The notes: generated from the letters alone by a model not told the origin. Positions 38,940-51,394 are shown, counted from the stretch's first letter. The stretch: 64,000 nt of DNA from Kryptolebias marmoratus (GCF_001649575.2 NC_051434.1:6820225-6884224); one strand, 5' to 3'. Numbers and translations are program-made.

Positions 38940-40825
38940 AGTTTTCAATGATTTTCACTGTTTGAACTTGTGGTGAACTTCTTGGGATGTACAGTACTGA
39001 TAGGTTGGACAGCTGTCTTGATGCATTTAAAAATATATAAATATATATACCCTCCCCAGATTGTCAGGCAACAATAATACCTTCTTTAAGGCCAGTACTG
39101 ATGTTGTATTCTTGACATCATGAATGCTCCAAACCAGCAATTAAACAAAACTATTATTTTTTTCTTTAAAAGAAGCTCTCACACTTTCTGATGATCATAT
39201 CGACATGTTCTTCTGTGCAACCTGTGCGTCATAAATTGTTTGTCTAAAGTTATATTTTGATTTTAATTATTAGAATTTTTATTTTACCTGGGCAAAAAAT
39301 ATGTCCAGCTGGATAAATCATTAAAAATGCAAGAATATGTGCTGTATTGTTTTGTTTTATTTATTTATCTTTTCTTGTTTTTGTGTATTTGTTGATAGAC
39401 ATTGATTTTTTTTTTCATCACACGCTTTTATTTGTTTGAAATGCAGCAGCTCACATTCTGACTGGTTTGTCCAATCATTTTTTTTCTGTTTTAAGTTAGA
39501 GCAGATATTAAAATGCTGCTGTTTACTTGCAAAACTTGAAATATGTCCTTGACCTTGCGAGGCCACAACCGCGTCGTTTTTGAACTCTTAGACTATTTTA
39601 TTCTGAAGGTCCTAAAAGTCAAAGAAAGATGGCCAGTGAGCGAACATTTCCATACGTTATGGATTGACCTCTTATTAAACGTCAGGCTCGGGTCATGCAA
39701 ACAAAGTTGAAAACCCATTTTCCTTCTGTCTGTAGGTTTAGGGGTGTTAAATACTCCTCTGCTTATAGAACAATCCCTTACTTCTGTTTGAGTATTAACA
39801 TTCTTAGTGGCAAAGCAAAAAAACTTGTGAAGGTTCAAAATCTGTTTGAAATGCAGCCATTGTGACCGCCTTTGTCTGGATTTTCACAGCTTAAAGTTCA
39901 CCCAATGTGAAGCATCACAAACAGAGTATTTATCCCGGCTGGTGGTTCTTTGTAACCACTTTAACTGGGTCCTTACTGCACTTATCAGAAATGCTGATCA
40001 TTTGCTCAAAATTGCACAACACCTCTCTGTATCACATTGGAAATTATGCACATGTTTTGTTTTATTGTATTATCCAACCACAAAAAAAAACATAAATGCC
40101 AATGCAATGATTTATTTGTTTTTTTTTTAATTGTTGAATTCAGGAACATGTGGAGAAGTTTTAGCTTGATGGGACGACAGGTGGTATAACTGCAAATGTG
40201 TTACGGTCTGAAAGTGAGAAACCGGATTTTTTCTTTCCTTGCAGAATTGTCTTGCTGTATGAAAATCTCTTAACAATAACTGACCCAGATATCTCACAGA
40301 GAGCATTTTATTATTGTGATTCCAGGGTGTAATTTAAATCCATCACCCATGCTTTGACCTTGTGCCTCCCTTCAGCACAACATAAAACATGCAACAATGA
40401 AACGCCACCTAAGTGTAGCTAAATTATTTTTTTTATTATTATTCTTTTAATTGGTAAATTAATATTAATGGGATTTTTCAGTTATTTCAATTTAGCCTAC
40501 CTTACACATATTTTTTTTTTATTGTTAGGGAGCCGTTTTGTGTGAATGTTAGAAAGTCAAATCAAAGCAATGACATGTTTTTAACACACAAAAAGTACAT
40601 GCTGCTTCCTCAAGACCCAGAACAACTGTCATGAAGGTAAAAAAAATGGTTGTAAGGACTAATTCTGTTTGATTTAAACATGTTTATTTTAGCTGTAAAG
40701 TCTGAACTGTTTCTTATCAGGCTCTGTGAGGAGTGTGTTGTCATTTTGTCCTATATTTATGTTTGTATATATGATTATTTTGGTCCAAGGGCGCAACCAT
40801 TGGAGTCAATGCTCTCCCACTGGCT
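38940..40825. other. intergenic, nothing recognised
   Basis: AT-rich DNA. Open frames around 39593-40130 have no recognisable product. Confidence 0.45.
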
Positions 40826-40829
40826 AGAC

Positions 40830-40908
40830 CAGGGGTGGGCAACCCTGGTCCTGGAGGGCCTCATCCTGCGTGTTTTACTTGTTTCTCTGCTCCAGGTGTG
40901 TTGGAGCC
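40830..40908 (+). mobile_element. internally deleted hAT-type MITE remnant
   Basis: CAGGGGTGGGCAACCCTGGT, then CCTGGAGGGCC and a TTTTACTTGTTTCTCTGCTC block, match the left arm of the MITE at 2515-2728. The sequence then jumps to GGTGTGTTGGAGCC, which in the complete copy belongs to the other arm. The right terminus is missing, and an R1 repeat begins within about 20 bases. Confidence 0.7.
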
Positions 40909-40924
40909 TTATATGAATAAACTG

Positions 40925-41165
40925 TTATCAAATGTCTTGTGAAATACTGGATGGATTGTAATGAAACCCTCAGAAATAAATCACTGGATGTGCATCTACA
41001 ACTGAAGAACTTTTGGCATCGACCGAATTCAATTTGGCCTCCACAACTAACTGACCTTACCCAACACAGAAGTGGCTGTAAGTCAGCTCATTTTACAGAT
41101 ACTGAGCTAAAACTAACTGAGAGTCATCCCCAACACACACTCTGAGAGCTAACAGGTCACACAAG
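40925..41165 (+). repeat. R1 dispersed repeat, copy 5
   Basis: Contains ATGGATTGTAATGAAACCCT, AAATCACTGGATGTGCATCT, a CCGAATTCAATTTGGCC segment and TTTTACAGATACTGAGCTAA, with CACACTCTGAGAGCTAACAG at the end. A 68-codon frame (40939-41145) stays open in the same register as the frame in copy 1. Confidence 0.75.
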
Positions 41166-41169
41166 ACTA

Positions 41170-42465
41170 TGGTTTAAAGCTCTGGTATGCAATGACTGCT
41201 AGTTTTAGTTGTGAATATGAGCTTTAAAGAAAGGAGGACAAGCTTTAATGAGATGAGGAGTGACTATGCTGCTCTCAGTGAAAATCCACTCTTAAGGATT
41301 TTTTAAATCCTGCATTGCAGTGATTGACAGGAGGCGCTTCTGTATTAACCAGAATGATGCACTCTGTATAGTAGATAATGTTGTAGTTGTTTAATTACTA
41401 AAATACTGCAAATGTGGACCCAATACATGAGTGTTAGCTGCATTTTTAATATTGCTTTAGCTTTAGAATTAGTGTTTTTGTATTTTACAACTCAGAAAAT
41501 CCGTAAATAGATATCCATTTTGATCAAAATTTTAATGTTCCTCTTTAACTCCAACATAAAATGTTCAATTCATTTAACTAAACTTTGCTTCAAAATTGGC
41601 CCTTTCATGTTTGGCACATAAAGTTCCTTTTTATGGAGGAATAACATCTTAAAGTGTTCTGCTCAATCAGCCAACAAAAAACATCATCCAAACAAGTTTA
41701 TTCTTAGACTGTTTTTTTTGTCAGGAACTGCTCCATTTTAAAATCCCTCTATTTAAATATTTATTACCAAGGCGCACACTGCCAACAGACACACGGCGCC
41801 CGCAATGCTAATAAACCTCAGATCATGTGTTTTCTGGGAAATGAACAAAAAGGAGCCGTTGAGGAGAGTTTATAGGAAATAAAAAAATTACTTATTTCCT
41901 GGTTTTTACTGTTTCAATACAACCTGTTCTCCTGAATGTTTCACAGGCTCACAACAATAAATTACATATATATATAATTTAGAAAACAACATTTTAAAAT
42001 CCTGTTAAAACAATCTTTAAAGTTGCAGTTTTCTTATCTTTTCCCTCAATATTGATTTTGATGTTCACAATAATAACTGTATTTTCATATTATATATGTT
42101 TACCAATCAGATTTTCTTTTTTTTTATTATAAATTTCTTAAAGTATCTTAGAAGAAAGTTAAATTATTCCCAATATGTTGAAAATGAAATGTTTGGTTTT
42201 ACATTTTCCTGACATTTTAAAGCTTTCGTGTTTGAACACTTCAAAACCGTATAACTTTTTCAGAATAATAAGAAAAATTAATATTATGCAGATTAAAACC
42301 ACATGATGGGCAGTTAATGTTCTGACAGGTGAGTGGATCTATTATACAACATAATCTTCACCATATCTTCACCCACATTCTTTAATTTGAAAGTGTTTCT
42401 ATTTTATTTTATTATTTTGTTCCCTTTTTTTAAGCACTGACATCATTTTAAGTAAATCTGTGTGA
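41170..42465. other. intergenic, nothing recognised
   Basis: Very AT-rich DNA with poly-T and short TA tracts. No exon or named repeat. Confidence 0.45.
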
Positions 42466-42469
42466 GGCA

Positions 42470-43020
42470 CGTGGTCCAGGACATAAATAAAATGCCTCTC
42501 ATTCAGGAAATGCATGCTGTAGTAGGATTTGTCTGACTTTATTTTTCTCACAGCCTTCATGATCACTGTTTACTAAGGAGATAAAAAGCAATTATCCACT
42601 TCCCCTCCGCATTTGTAAACCCAAGTCAGTAATGACAAACCACTGATGAGGGTAATGATTCATAATCACCTTTGATCCACTTCTTCGACAGTGGAGAGCT
42701 CGTGTGTTTGGTGGCCTCTGGTGAGAAGCAGTCAGAGGATACGTCACACTCCGAGGGCCCTGCGGCACAGCAGTGAGTTCATAGCAGCGTAGGCTGCAGA
42801 ATGTGTTTGGATTTGTGCGTAGAAGCCTCTCTGCGAGCCGGTCTGTGGCTGTGAGCAGGTGTTAATGCTCCATTGACCAAATGGTGCATTAATTGTTTGT
42901 GCTTGTGCGTGAGCGTTCGGGGAATAGGAGTGGAGTTCTGGTGCAGGGAATACTCTGTCTGTGCCTGCAAACCCAGAGTCCTCTGTGCACGTGTGTGGGC
43001 GTGTGCTTCAAAATGACTCA
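42470..43020. promoter_or_regulatory. candidate conserved noncoding block
   Basis: Repeat-free, GC-richer than its surroundings, with clustered motifs: TAATGATT and ATAATC homeodomain-like cores next to a TCF/LEF-like CTTTGATC near 42670, plus TTAATTG near 42890. Short chance frames run on both strands but no exon is convincing. Regulatory function is inferred only. Confidence 0.22.
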
Positions 43021-43024
43021 GTTT

Positions 43025-45098
43025 ACGTTCAGTATAGTTTTATTAGTGGGAATGCATTTGCATCACTGTGTACGTAAGCTCAACATACTGCCAAATGTTT
43101 GTGCTGAATTATTGCTCCCACGTAGTCTAAATAGAGAAAAGTTCATAATTATCTCTCTAACAGTGAAATAATTCCAAAAGCAAGATTTAGTTTTTTCCTC
43201 TTCAGATGAAGAAACAGGCACATTATTTAACTAGTGCTGACGGGTGATTAAAACCATAACTGGTCATAAATTTTAAAATTAAATATCATTTTCTTCCTTC
43301 TTACACAAACATTTTTAGACCTTCACAAAAATAATGTGTTACCGGACTGAGTGTGATTTTGTTGTTCGGGGATTTGAGAAACCTTTAAAAAACTTTATGA
43401 AATGCAATTTTCCAACCAACTTGCAAAGCAAGCCAAGAGACATGATTAAACTGTCTACAACAAACTCAAAAATTGTGTAGGTGGGCTCATGTGAAAAACA
43501 AATGCTGTGTTCAGTGGTTCGTAAGCAGAAATAAAATTAAACATTGACGTCAAAGGAGGGAATATAAATGAAGAAAAGGCGCTGCGGTGTTGCTCGGTAG
43601 TTTGTAGGGGGTATTTTTCCTCCTTTTTTCTTTTTTGAACCCTTGAGGTTTACAATAAGGCCGTTGCTCAATGATTTTATTTTCTTCTTGACTAAATTCA
43701 TTAAATTATTATTATTTTCAGTCAGCAGTTGATGTTAAACTACAAACACATCTCTCCGTCCTCATCACAGGAGAGTCATTCTGCTGCAACTTTTACTGCT
43801 AAAATCAAACTTTATAGATCTGTTAAATGTTGGCATTGAGATTAATTGTGGTCTTTCATATGTTTTAAAAAATCAAGCTGTAGGTTTTAGACCTTTGTCT
43901 GGTTTTATAAACAGTGTTAAGATTAAAATAACCCTTTACAAAGGTTTCCATTTTACACCTTTGTTAAAACGAAAGGTTTTACCTTTCGGGCTCAGGATCG
44001 AACCAAAACAATTGTCAAACAATTTGTTATGAAAGGGAAAAAATATCTAACTTTACAAAGGGGGTTTTAGCACATTTAAAGTCCACTGACGTCATGTTTC
44101 TTTTCATACTCAAAGATTTTATGTTAAACAATTTATTTAGCTTCTTGGCACTTGTATAAAATTTTACAACTCAAACAAAAACCCTGAAAACTTTGTGCGT
44201 TATTTAATAACTCTCAATCAGTTTCCTCTTTTAACTATCCATTATTTCTTAGGCCAGAAAAAGCAGATTTATATCATCATAACTTCCACTTCTAACCAAG
44301 TTATTTTTATTGGCTGAACATAATCATAAACTTTATGTTTTTTATTTTGATGAAAAGGGAATTGAAAGCACCTGAGTGGCAGGAAACAAACATGAAGTTT
44401 CAAAGTGTCATGTTGTGTTCTGTAGGAAAACTTGTTTATGGTCTAAATTCAGACATTTTCACTTGTTAAATTAGACAAGTTTTACTTTACTAACAGCTTT
44501 ATGTAATGCTTGGTGACAGCATTAGTCTCTCAAAAAGGCAAAGTTCTGTTCCAGGGCATGAATCAATACTTAAATCAATTTGTGACACTCTCAGACACTT
44601 GTGTAAGTTTGTGTTGTTTGTTCAATACAACAACTTTTCTGGCTGCGAGGTAATCTCAGCGAGACAGATTAAAAACTGCTCATGGATGCTGTTTGCCCAG
44701 ACACTGCAACGTTTAGAAACTGAATGGTTTAAATTGTTTAACTTCTCACCATGCCTGATCGCAAACGCAAAGTCAGAACTGGCAGTACATTATGTAAAAA
44801 AATATATAAAAGAAGAAAAACATGATGCATGTGGATGTTTGAATATGATGGAAAACATTCACTGATAAACTAAATCAAAATGCAACAAAATGTAATGAAA
44901 TCTGGTGAATAAGTTATTAAAAAACTGTTTTCATATTCATTATTAAAGGGACAGAGAGGGAAAGAATGTTGATTTTTATTTGTCTTGGCAGATTTTTTTT
45001 TAAATGCACAGAAATGTTCACAATGAGGGTGGAAACTGAAACAAGAAGTTAAGCTTATTTGCAGAAAAAAAGTCCCTATTTAGAGATTTTATAAAAAA
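43025..45098. other. intergenic with two CREs and a hairpin cluster
   Basis: Full CRE sites TGACGTCA occur at 43545-43552 and 44087-44094. A perfect hairpin lies at 43970-43988. A 119-codon frame at 44506-44865 matches no protein I know. No named repeat. Confidence 0.4.
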
Positions 45099-45107
45099 AA
45101 AGATTTG

Positions 45108-45885
45108 GACGGTGGCCGACAAGTGCAAGCATGCAGCAAATGCACTGGAAACACATAAATGCAAAAAAATCAAATGAAACACAAAAAAACTCTGCAAAAG
45201 AAAAATGTTGCCATCACAGAAAATAGACAGAAGCAAAAAGATACAACCAGCTCAACAAATGCATAGAAAAGATGCTGCAAATACCAAAAACACAAGCAAG
45301 AAAGAAAAAAGCTGCAAACAAACGCCCCAAAATGGAAGTGACCCAGACCTCCAGGGGGGCTCAGGGGTTGGGTATTTGCACTCTGTGGATTCAGGGATGT
45401 TTTCCTGCCTTTTGACCCAGAGCTGGCAATGGGATGTCCTACGTGAGACATATGTGTCTCCCTCCTCCTAAACACAGTGGTTCACTTAGGGACCATCAAC
45501 AAATTATTAAACCAATATCACTTGAAAAACAAAACAATAAATAACCTTCACGCCTTGTGGACCTCTGACCAAGAATTGAATAGTTTCACTGGTCTGGAAA
45601 AAAAAGGAAAACCTAATTGTATCTGATTTTAAAGCATTTTTATATTTTTTATTGATATTTTTATGAATTTATTATTTTTTTTCTCAATGAATGATTGAAC
45701 TGAATTGTTTCATTAGGTGAGTGTGTCTTATTAGTCCAGTCAAACATTAATTTTTAGTGGAATCTATTAAGAAAAAATATATAATATGTTCTGTTGCATT
45801 TAGTTTTTTGTGTTTGTGTGTTTTTGAGTTTGCATCATTCGTGTGTTTAGCCATTTGCTGTGCATCTGCAGCCGTCGGCCACCAC
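45108..45885. mobile_element. unclassified 778-bp element with inverted ends
   Basis: The left end contains GGTGGCCGAC then GTGCA and CAGCAAATG. The right end, read on the opposite strand, contains GGTGGCCGAC then CTGCA and CAGCAAATG. The arms therefore pair imperfectly over about 50 bases. Flanks AAGATTTG (45100-45107) and AGGATTTG (45886-45893) match at seven of eight bases, as for a decayed 8-bp target duplication. No transposase is encoded; the frames inside are AT-rich and unrelated to any enzyme. Most likely a non-autonomous DNA transposon, perhaps hAT-like. Confidence 0.6.
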
Positions 45886-45894
45886 AGGATTTGT

Positions 45895-46415
45895 CACTGA
45901 CGTTAACACCTTACTTAAACGATTCCCATCTTTACAACACAGTGTTATCTACTCTAAAGTAACAAGTGCATTGTATGCTACATAAAGGTTATTATTATGA
46001 AAGCAATAAAATCCAATGGTGCAAACTCCGAGGGGGCAATTGTACAAAATGAATATGTCCTGAGGTGACGCATTGTTTTTCCATATGTGTGTCACAAGCA
46101 TTAGGGTTTGTATGAGGAGGCCAAATGATAACTTACAAAGCAAACAGGTTATGAAGGAATCTGTGTGGGAGTGTTAAGGTCACTGATGTGTCATTTCCTC
46201 TACTAGATGAATTCAGAATGAATAAGAGTGATGATAAAGAGGTGAAAAAAAACTCTTTAGATTTCAAGATACATCATTAGAAGGTGAAATTTAACAGAGC
46301 AGGAAGTTTGACGCAATTCAGCTGGGAACAAATATTTTTTAAAAGCTGCAATGTTCCAGCATGATTCACACAAGTTTATTTGGACATCTTGAATTTTTTT
46401 TATAGCTCTGAAAGC
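45895..46415. other. intergenic, nothing recognised
   Basis: No exon or named repeat was recognised. Confidence 0.4.
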
Positions 46416-46419
46416 CATT

Positions 46420-46640
46420 TGATAACAGGAGAGCAATCAGGAGTAATTAATTGAATAATCAGTCATTAACATATCACGTGATTTGTCAAGCTGTCAGCCA
46501 AAGAGGAGAAAATGATTATGCTCCACATCCATCATCCACACCTGGAGGAAAGCTTTGTTCTCAGTGTCATTAGAGGGAACAAGAGATTGATCCGCTTCAT
46601 GAGAGCACAGCTTGACATCATTTACTTCTGAGACATGACC
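46420..46640. promoter_or_regulatory. candidate regulatory block (homeodomain sites, TCACGTGA)
   Basis: A dense stretch includes GTAATTAATTG, GTCATTAAC, the palindromic E-box TCACGTGA at 46474-46481, TTGTCAAGCTGTCA with MEIS/TGIF-like TGTCA cores, and CCACACCTGG. Composition is complex and repeat-free. Motif-based inference only. Confidence 0.25.
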
Positions 46641-46644
46641 TTAA

Positions 46645-47788
46645 AATAAATGGATGCGAGGCGACTCAGATTCTGTGCAAATCTCAAAACATGAATCTGA
46701 AGTCTGCGATAGAACAAGTTCTCTGAAACAATTGAGGCTGGAGCAAAGGGATGCCACTCTGCTGTCAGAACCTCTGAATATTTCAGACATTTCACTCTGC
46801 TGAATGAAACTCACAGCTGATTTGTTTTTCTCAGGAGGCACACATTTAAGGCTTATCCTTTCACAAACAGTGACATTTCCTCTTACATTCAATGGCATTG
46901 CATGTGTGAGATGGTTATTTCTTGTTGTTATTTATTTGACTTAAATCCAATCCACATTTCTTAGGATTTGAAACAAAAATCAGACATTTATGAAGATTTC
47001 AAATAGAGACTGACTGCCCAAATATGCAAAGTACCGGTATGTAACTAACTTATTATATACATTCGTATGCAAAACTTACACAAAAACATAAATCAAGTAC
47101 TTTGATTCTTATAAAATCCTAATTAGGAAGCAGGACTTTCAGCCACTCAAAGCAAGATATCCCAATAGAAAATGTTTCCTAATTCTAGGTCTTCTTTTGG
47201 CAGAAAGATGATCCCATTACAAGAAAACGCACTTGTCACAGGTGCTCTTCGCACTGGATGATGATCCCACCAGGCTCTCTGTGAAACTACATGACCCATC
47301 AGGACATGGCTGGATCATGGCACATTTGGGAAACCTCCTTCAGTGTGCAGGTAATCATAATGGTACTACCCTCTCAGTACTCGCCAAATGGAACTTTCCT
47401 GGTATTTTCCACAACCCTGAGACAATCTCCTGCACCTTAACATGCTTTTTATGTCAGCAGTTAATCCCATGAGAATACCACCATGTCGCCCATGCTAACA
47501 GGCCATGTCCTGGTTATACTCAGACAGCATCAGGAGGCAGCTACATGCTGGAAGATCACACTAAACGAGCATAAGAAATTATCACAGCAAATTCAGACAC
47601 CAACAGTCCTAACAAAATTAGCAATGAGGGAATTTTGTACTATACATAACATTATACATGTTTTCAAATGAAGTCTTGAGGAGAAAAATATACATAAAGA
47701 AGGTGTCATTTAATGTGGAGCACAGGGTAATGAGCTCAGTCACGACATTTTTTAATTAAATTAAATATTATTTTTTGTTTTGTTTTGT
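46645..47788. other. intergenic, nothing recognised
   Basis: The stretch at 47170-47640 has balanced composition and two adjacent frames (47233-47472 and 47483-47671) but no recognisable protein. It may be an unrecognised repeat. Confidence 0.4.
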
Positions 47789-47792
47789 TTTA

Positions 47793-47905
47793 TTCAGTGT
47801 GATAATAGCTGTGGGAAAGAAACTGTTTCTTAGTCTGGTGGTTTGTGTTTTGGCAGCTCTGTAGCTTCTGCCAGAAGGCAACAGTTCAAATAGGTGGTGG
47901 TCACA

Positions 47906-47939
<34 letters not shown>

Positions 47940-48135
47940 GGGGGAATCTTTAATTTTGTTTTTAGCCCTCCAGAGGTAGAATGATGTGGCAAATTGTTCC
48001 ATCAGATGCAGGAGACAGACAATCCTTTCTGCAGTTCTAATCGTACTTGTACTTGTTTCTTTTTTTTCATCTTCAACAATGCAGCAAGTTTCAAGGGTCG
48101 CCCTGAAGAACGGCACCAGCAGCTTCCTCTTCTTT
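47793..48135. repeat. degenerate dispersed repeat with internal (GT)n
   Basis: AGCTGTGGGAAAGAAACTGT followed by TTCTTAGTCTGGTGG and TCTGCCAGAAGGCAACAGTT resembles a repeat family common in teleosts (AAGAAGCTGTTTCTGAGCCTGG type). A later GCAGCTTCCTCTTCTTTTTG block is consistent with the same family. A 32-base GT tract sits inside at 47907-47938. Family name and strand are not certain. Confidence 0.45.
47907..47938. repeat. (TG)n microsatellite
   Basis: Sixteen uninterrupted TG units. Confidence 0.9.
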
Positions 48136-48189
48136 TTGTTCCTCTTGAGCAGTCTGAATAAACATGGAATCTAAAGGTATAATAACAGT

Positions 48190-49840
48190 CTGTTCTCAGC
48201 TTGTTATTCATGTTAATACAGCTAGAATTTTCCAAAATGCCACAAAAATCTTGCAAGAATCGATTATAGTGTCAACACAGTTCACTGACACTTTATTGGA
48301 GGGAATTTTCTCAAAGACCCACTGAATTAACGTTAAAATCCTTTGGGAGCTATTAGAAAACATAAAAACTCAAAACCACAAAAAGGAAACAAGAAAAAAA
48401 CTCACTGTAACCTTATGAATCATTGCATCCCAGTCTGTTATTTGGCCAATACTATATTTAAAGTCTTTTAGTCAAAAAATAATTTTGCCTTCCCACAGGA
48501 AAGCAGAAAAATAAGCATTTCGTCCCCCACAGTCTGGAAATAGCCCCTCCATGATTCACAGTTCATTCAGGATATTCTGGAGTGACTGACAGGATGACAG
48601 CTGTAAACATGAAGATGACATATTCCAGGAACGTGGGTGTTGATGAAAGATTAATGAATGAAAAAGTTCATAATACTTGATGCCTTAAATAAAATCCCCT
48701 AAAAAACAACAACAAAGAATTGATGTGGGTTCAATTTTTAAAGCAGGGGAGGAACACTAAACTGGTTTTATAAAAGCTTTATTTTGAAGATGCGTTCTTA
48801 AAAATATCTCTAGATTTACATAACAAAAAGAGTTTTGTGGTTTTGAGGTGTTATATATTCTTGGTAAAATTAGTAATGGTGTCATTTTTTATAGAAATAG
48901 CTGTTTTTAGATCAACACTGTTTACAAACAAATATGAAAACTTTGCTGAAGATCCGTTTGTTGTGTCATGAAAATGTCACCGTTACATCTGAGTAAAAGG
49001 TTTGTAAAATATAGCGTGTCTGGTTGTGCGGAGCTGAGTGCTGTTGTCATGGTGTTTGGGATCACGGAAACACACCGCTGACCCCAAATCCACTTTGCTG
49101 TGTAAGTAAAATAACAAAAACATCCTCTTTCATAATGCGCCCTATTACTGTGGCAAAAAGATAAACAACAAAAGAATATTTACTTAGATACAAACTACAA
49201 AACAGTGAGGAGCCTGTAAATCATTTCAGAAAGACATTACAAATTAAAGGCCGAGGATTTACGCAGGTAAAAACAATATCATTTGCCTTCACTTTTTCGT
49301 GGCAGTTGATAATCAAAAGTCAACAAATACATTCTGGTAAACTTGCTCTTTTTTCTTCCCCTTCCTATTAAGCATACCTCTGAGTTTCATAAACATTTAT
49401 CCCCATGATCCAGAGAGAACCAGAGGCTGATGCTCCTCTGATGGAGGAAAACGTCAAACACACTCATAATTATTCTGTACCTACAAGGAAATGAGAAGAA
49501 TAAACATCCCAAAGGCAATAACTTGGTTGGCTCGTGGGAAATCACATTTCTTTGCATCGAGCCTGCTCCGTGCTACAAATATCACATTTTCTGTAACTGT
49601 ACAAGTGCTGTATTTAGCCAAAATACTGTTAATGTTGTGATACAGGAAAACAAACAAAGACTGCAGTATTGCACATCATAGACGTCATAGATCTGAGCGT
49701 GTCGAAAAGTTTTATCACAATTCATCTTGAACTACTGGTAGCAAATTCACTACAAGTGAATGGATTTATTGTTTTAAAATAAAACAAATGTGGGTTTTAT
49801 TGTTTGGCACTTAAGGTGCAAGAGACTGTGTATAATATTA
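48190..49840. other. intergenic, nothing recognised
   Basis: AT-rich DNA without recognised exons or repeats. Confidence 0.45.
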
Positions 49841-49844
49841 ATTT

Positions 49845-49935
49845 CATACTTTGACCAAAATGGCTACAACGCCGTCATTTCTCATCGAAAGACGATCTTA
49901 GTCGGAACCTCTGGCATGAGAGGCGGCAGATTATA
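49845..49935 (+). repeat. R1 dispersed repeat, 3' end fragment (copy 6)
   Basis: TTTGACCAAAATGGCTACAA, a CGCCGTCATTTCTCATC block and GGCATGAGAGGCGGCAGATT match the 3' end of the family as seen in the copies at 51020-51390 and 56965-57290. Confidence 0.65.
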
Positions 49936-49939
49936 TTGA

Positions 49940-51010
49940 TTTCTAGGTTTTGACGTTTATGCAAACTAAAACTTCATCATATTTAACATTTAACTCATAG
50001 TGTGATATTCTGAAATGTAGTTCGATCACTATTATAGTGTAAGGGCTGGTGTACTTTGAGTTTGTTGGGTCAAATGTAATTAATGCTAATGTAAGTGTTG
50101 TACAGCAGTTTGTTATTAAGCAAATCAGAACAGAGACCAGTAGAGATCAGCAGCACCAACAATTTTAATAAATTAAAACTCCTTCTTGAAACAGACAAAA
50201 AATTAGTTGGGCACCCCTAATTAATTGGTGGGAAAGAGTTTCCGCTGAACTGTTGCACCTCTTGACTCTAATTATGCTTTTGGTCGCATGGGAAGAGCAA
50301 AGTAAGCTCTTCGGTGCAGCATAAGAGCCCCTTTATTTCCTGGGTAGATGCTTTATAACAGCTTTGCATCTCCAGAGTGAAACTCTTGATGGTTCCACAG
50401 ACATGTGTGTTTGCACACAGCACACACAGACGTCTGCATTGTTTGGTCTGTCTGCTGTCTCATCCTGATGTTAGCTGTTTAATTGAGCCACTGATGTCCT
50501 CATCGAGTTTATAGAGAGGGGTCTGAGGTTGAAGTACTTTTTTCATGCTGCAATCAGCCGTGAAATAAAATGTACATTAGACTCTTTTCACTTCAGTGAC
50601 ACAGCTCCACTCTACTCTACAAGTGCAGCCAAGCTAAAAACTTTGCACTCCACTGTTTGTGTGCACCTTTGACCCAAAGTCCATTATTTCTTTTGATGAT
50701 GGACAGTGGATGGAGAGTTGCACAGATCAGCTAAAAAATGTGCAGCCGGCTGGATCTTTAGCTTCACATTCTATCAGCTACATCTTGGTTGTACACTAGA
50801 TTATGCAAAAAAAGTAGTTGTTTAAATTTTCTTTATTCGTTTTGGCAAAATTCATCAAATTACAAATGTTTTATATGTGATTGAATGGGAAATACTGTGA
50901 TTTCTGCAGAATGTTGTGTTTGAGGTTACAGTAGGTGTGTTTGTGATATTCTGCTTTTTAAATGTTGTATATTTTAGTCCTTTGTAAAAGATTATATTGA
51001 TACCAACTAA
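49940..51010. other. intergenic, nothing recognised
   Basis: The stretch at 50240-50640 is repeat-free with mixed composition. No exon was recognised. Confidence 0.4.
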
Positions 51011-51019
51011 AAAGCAAAG

Positions 51020-51390
51020 GTGGTGCAATAATGTCTGGACAAATTTTTATGAAACTCTAAGAAAGTAATTAATGGATGTACATCTACAACTGATTAGATT
51101 TTGGAGTTGACCCAATTCAAAATGGCTGCACAAAAATGGCTATAATTCAGTCGGTTTTATAGAGACTGTGCTACAGCTTGGTGTGACAGGAACTGAGAGT
51201 TATTCTCAACACATTCTGTGAGAGCTAAGAGATCATGCAAGATTTTGCAATATTGCATGAGATTAGGCATAACATCATTTACAAGGTGAAACAAAAACAA
51301 CTCTAACTCTGTTTCCTCTCATCCTAAGATGATCTCAGTTTAAAACACTGGCATGAAAGGTGGCGAGTGATATGCATTCCTTAAAGGAAT
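51020..51390 (+). repeat. R1 dispersed repeat, copy 7 (near full length)
   Basis: Has, in order, GTCTGGACAAATTTTTATGA, ATGGATGTACATCTACAACT, TTGACCCAATTCAAAATGGC, an AATGGCTATAATTCAGTC segment, GAGAGCTAAGAGATCATGCA, a GATGATCTCAGT block and CTGGCATGAAAGGTGGCGAG, ending near GATATGCATTCC. It is the best single view of the family's length (about 370 bases here). Reading frames are broken. Confidence 0.75.
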
Positions 51391-51394
51391 TCCA

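Noticed and set aside
44506..44865. 119-codon open frame on the plus strand
   Set aside because: No recognisable domain, no exon context and no codon bias that I can see; expected by chance in 64 kb.
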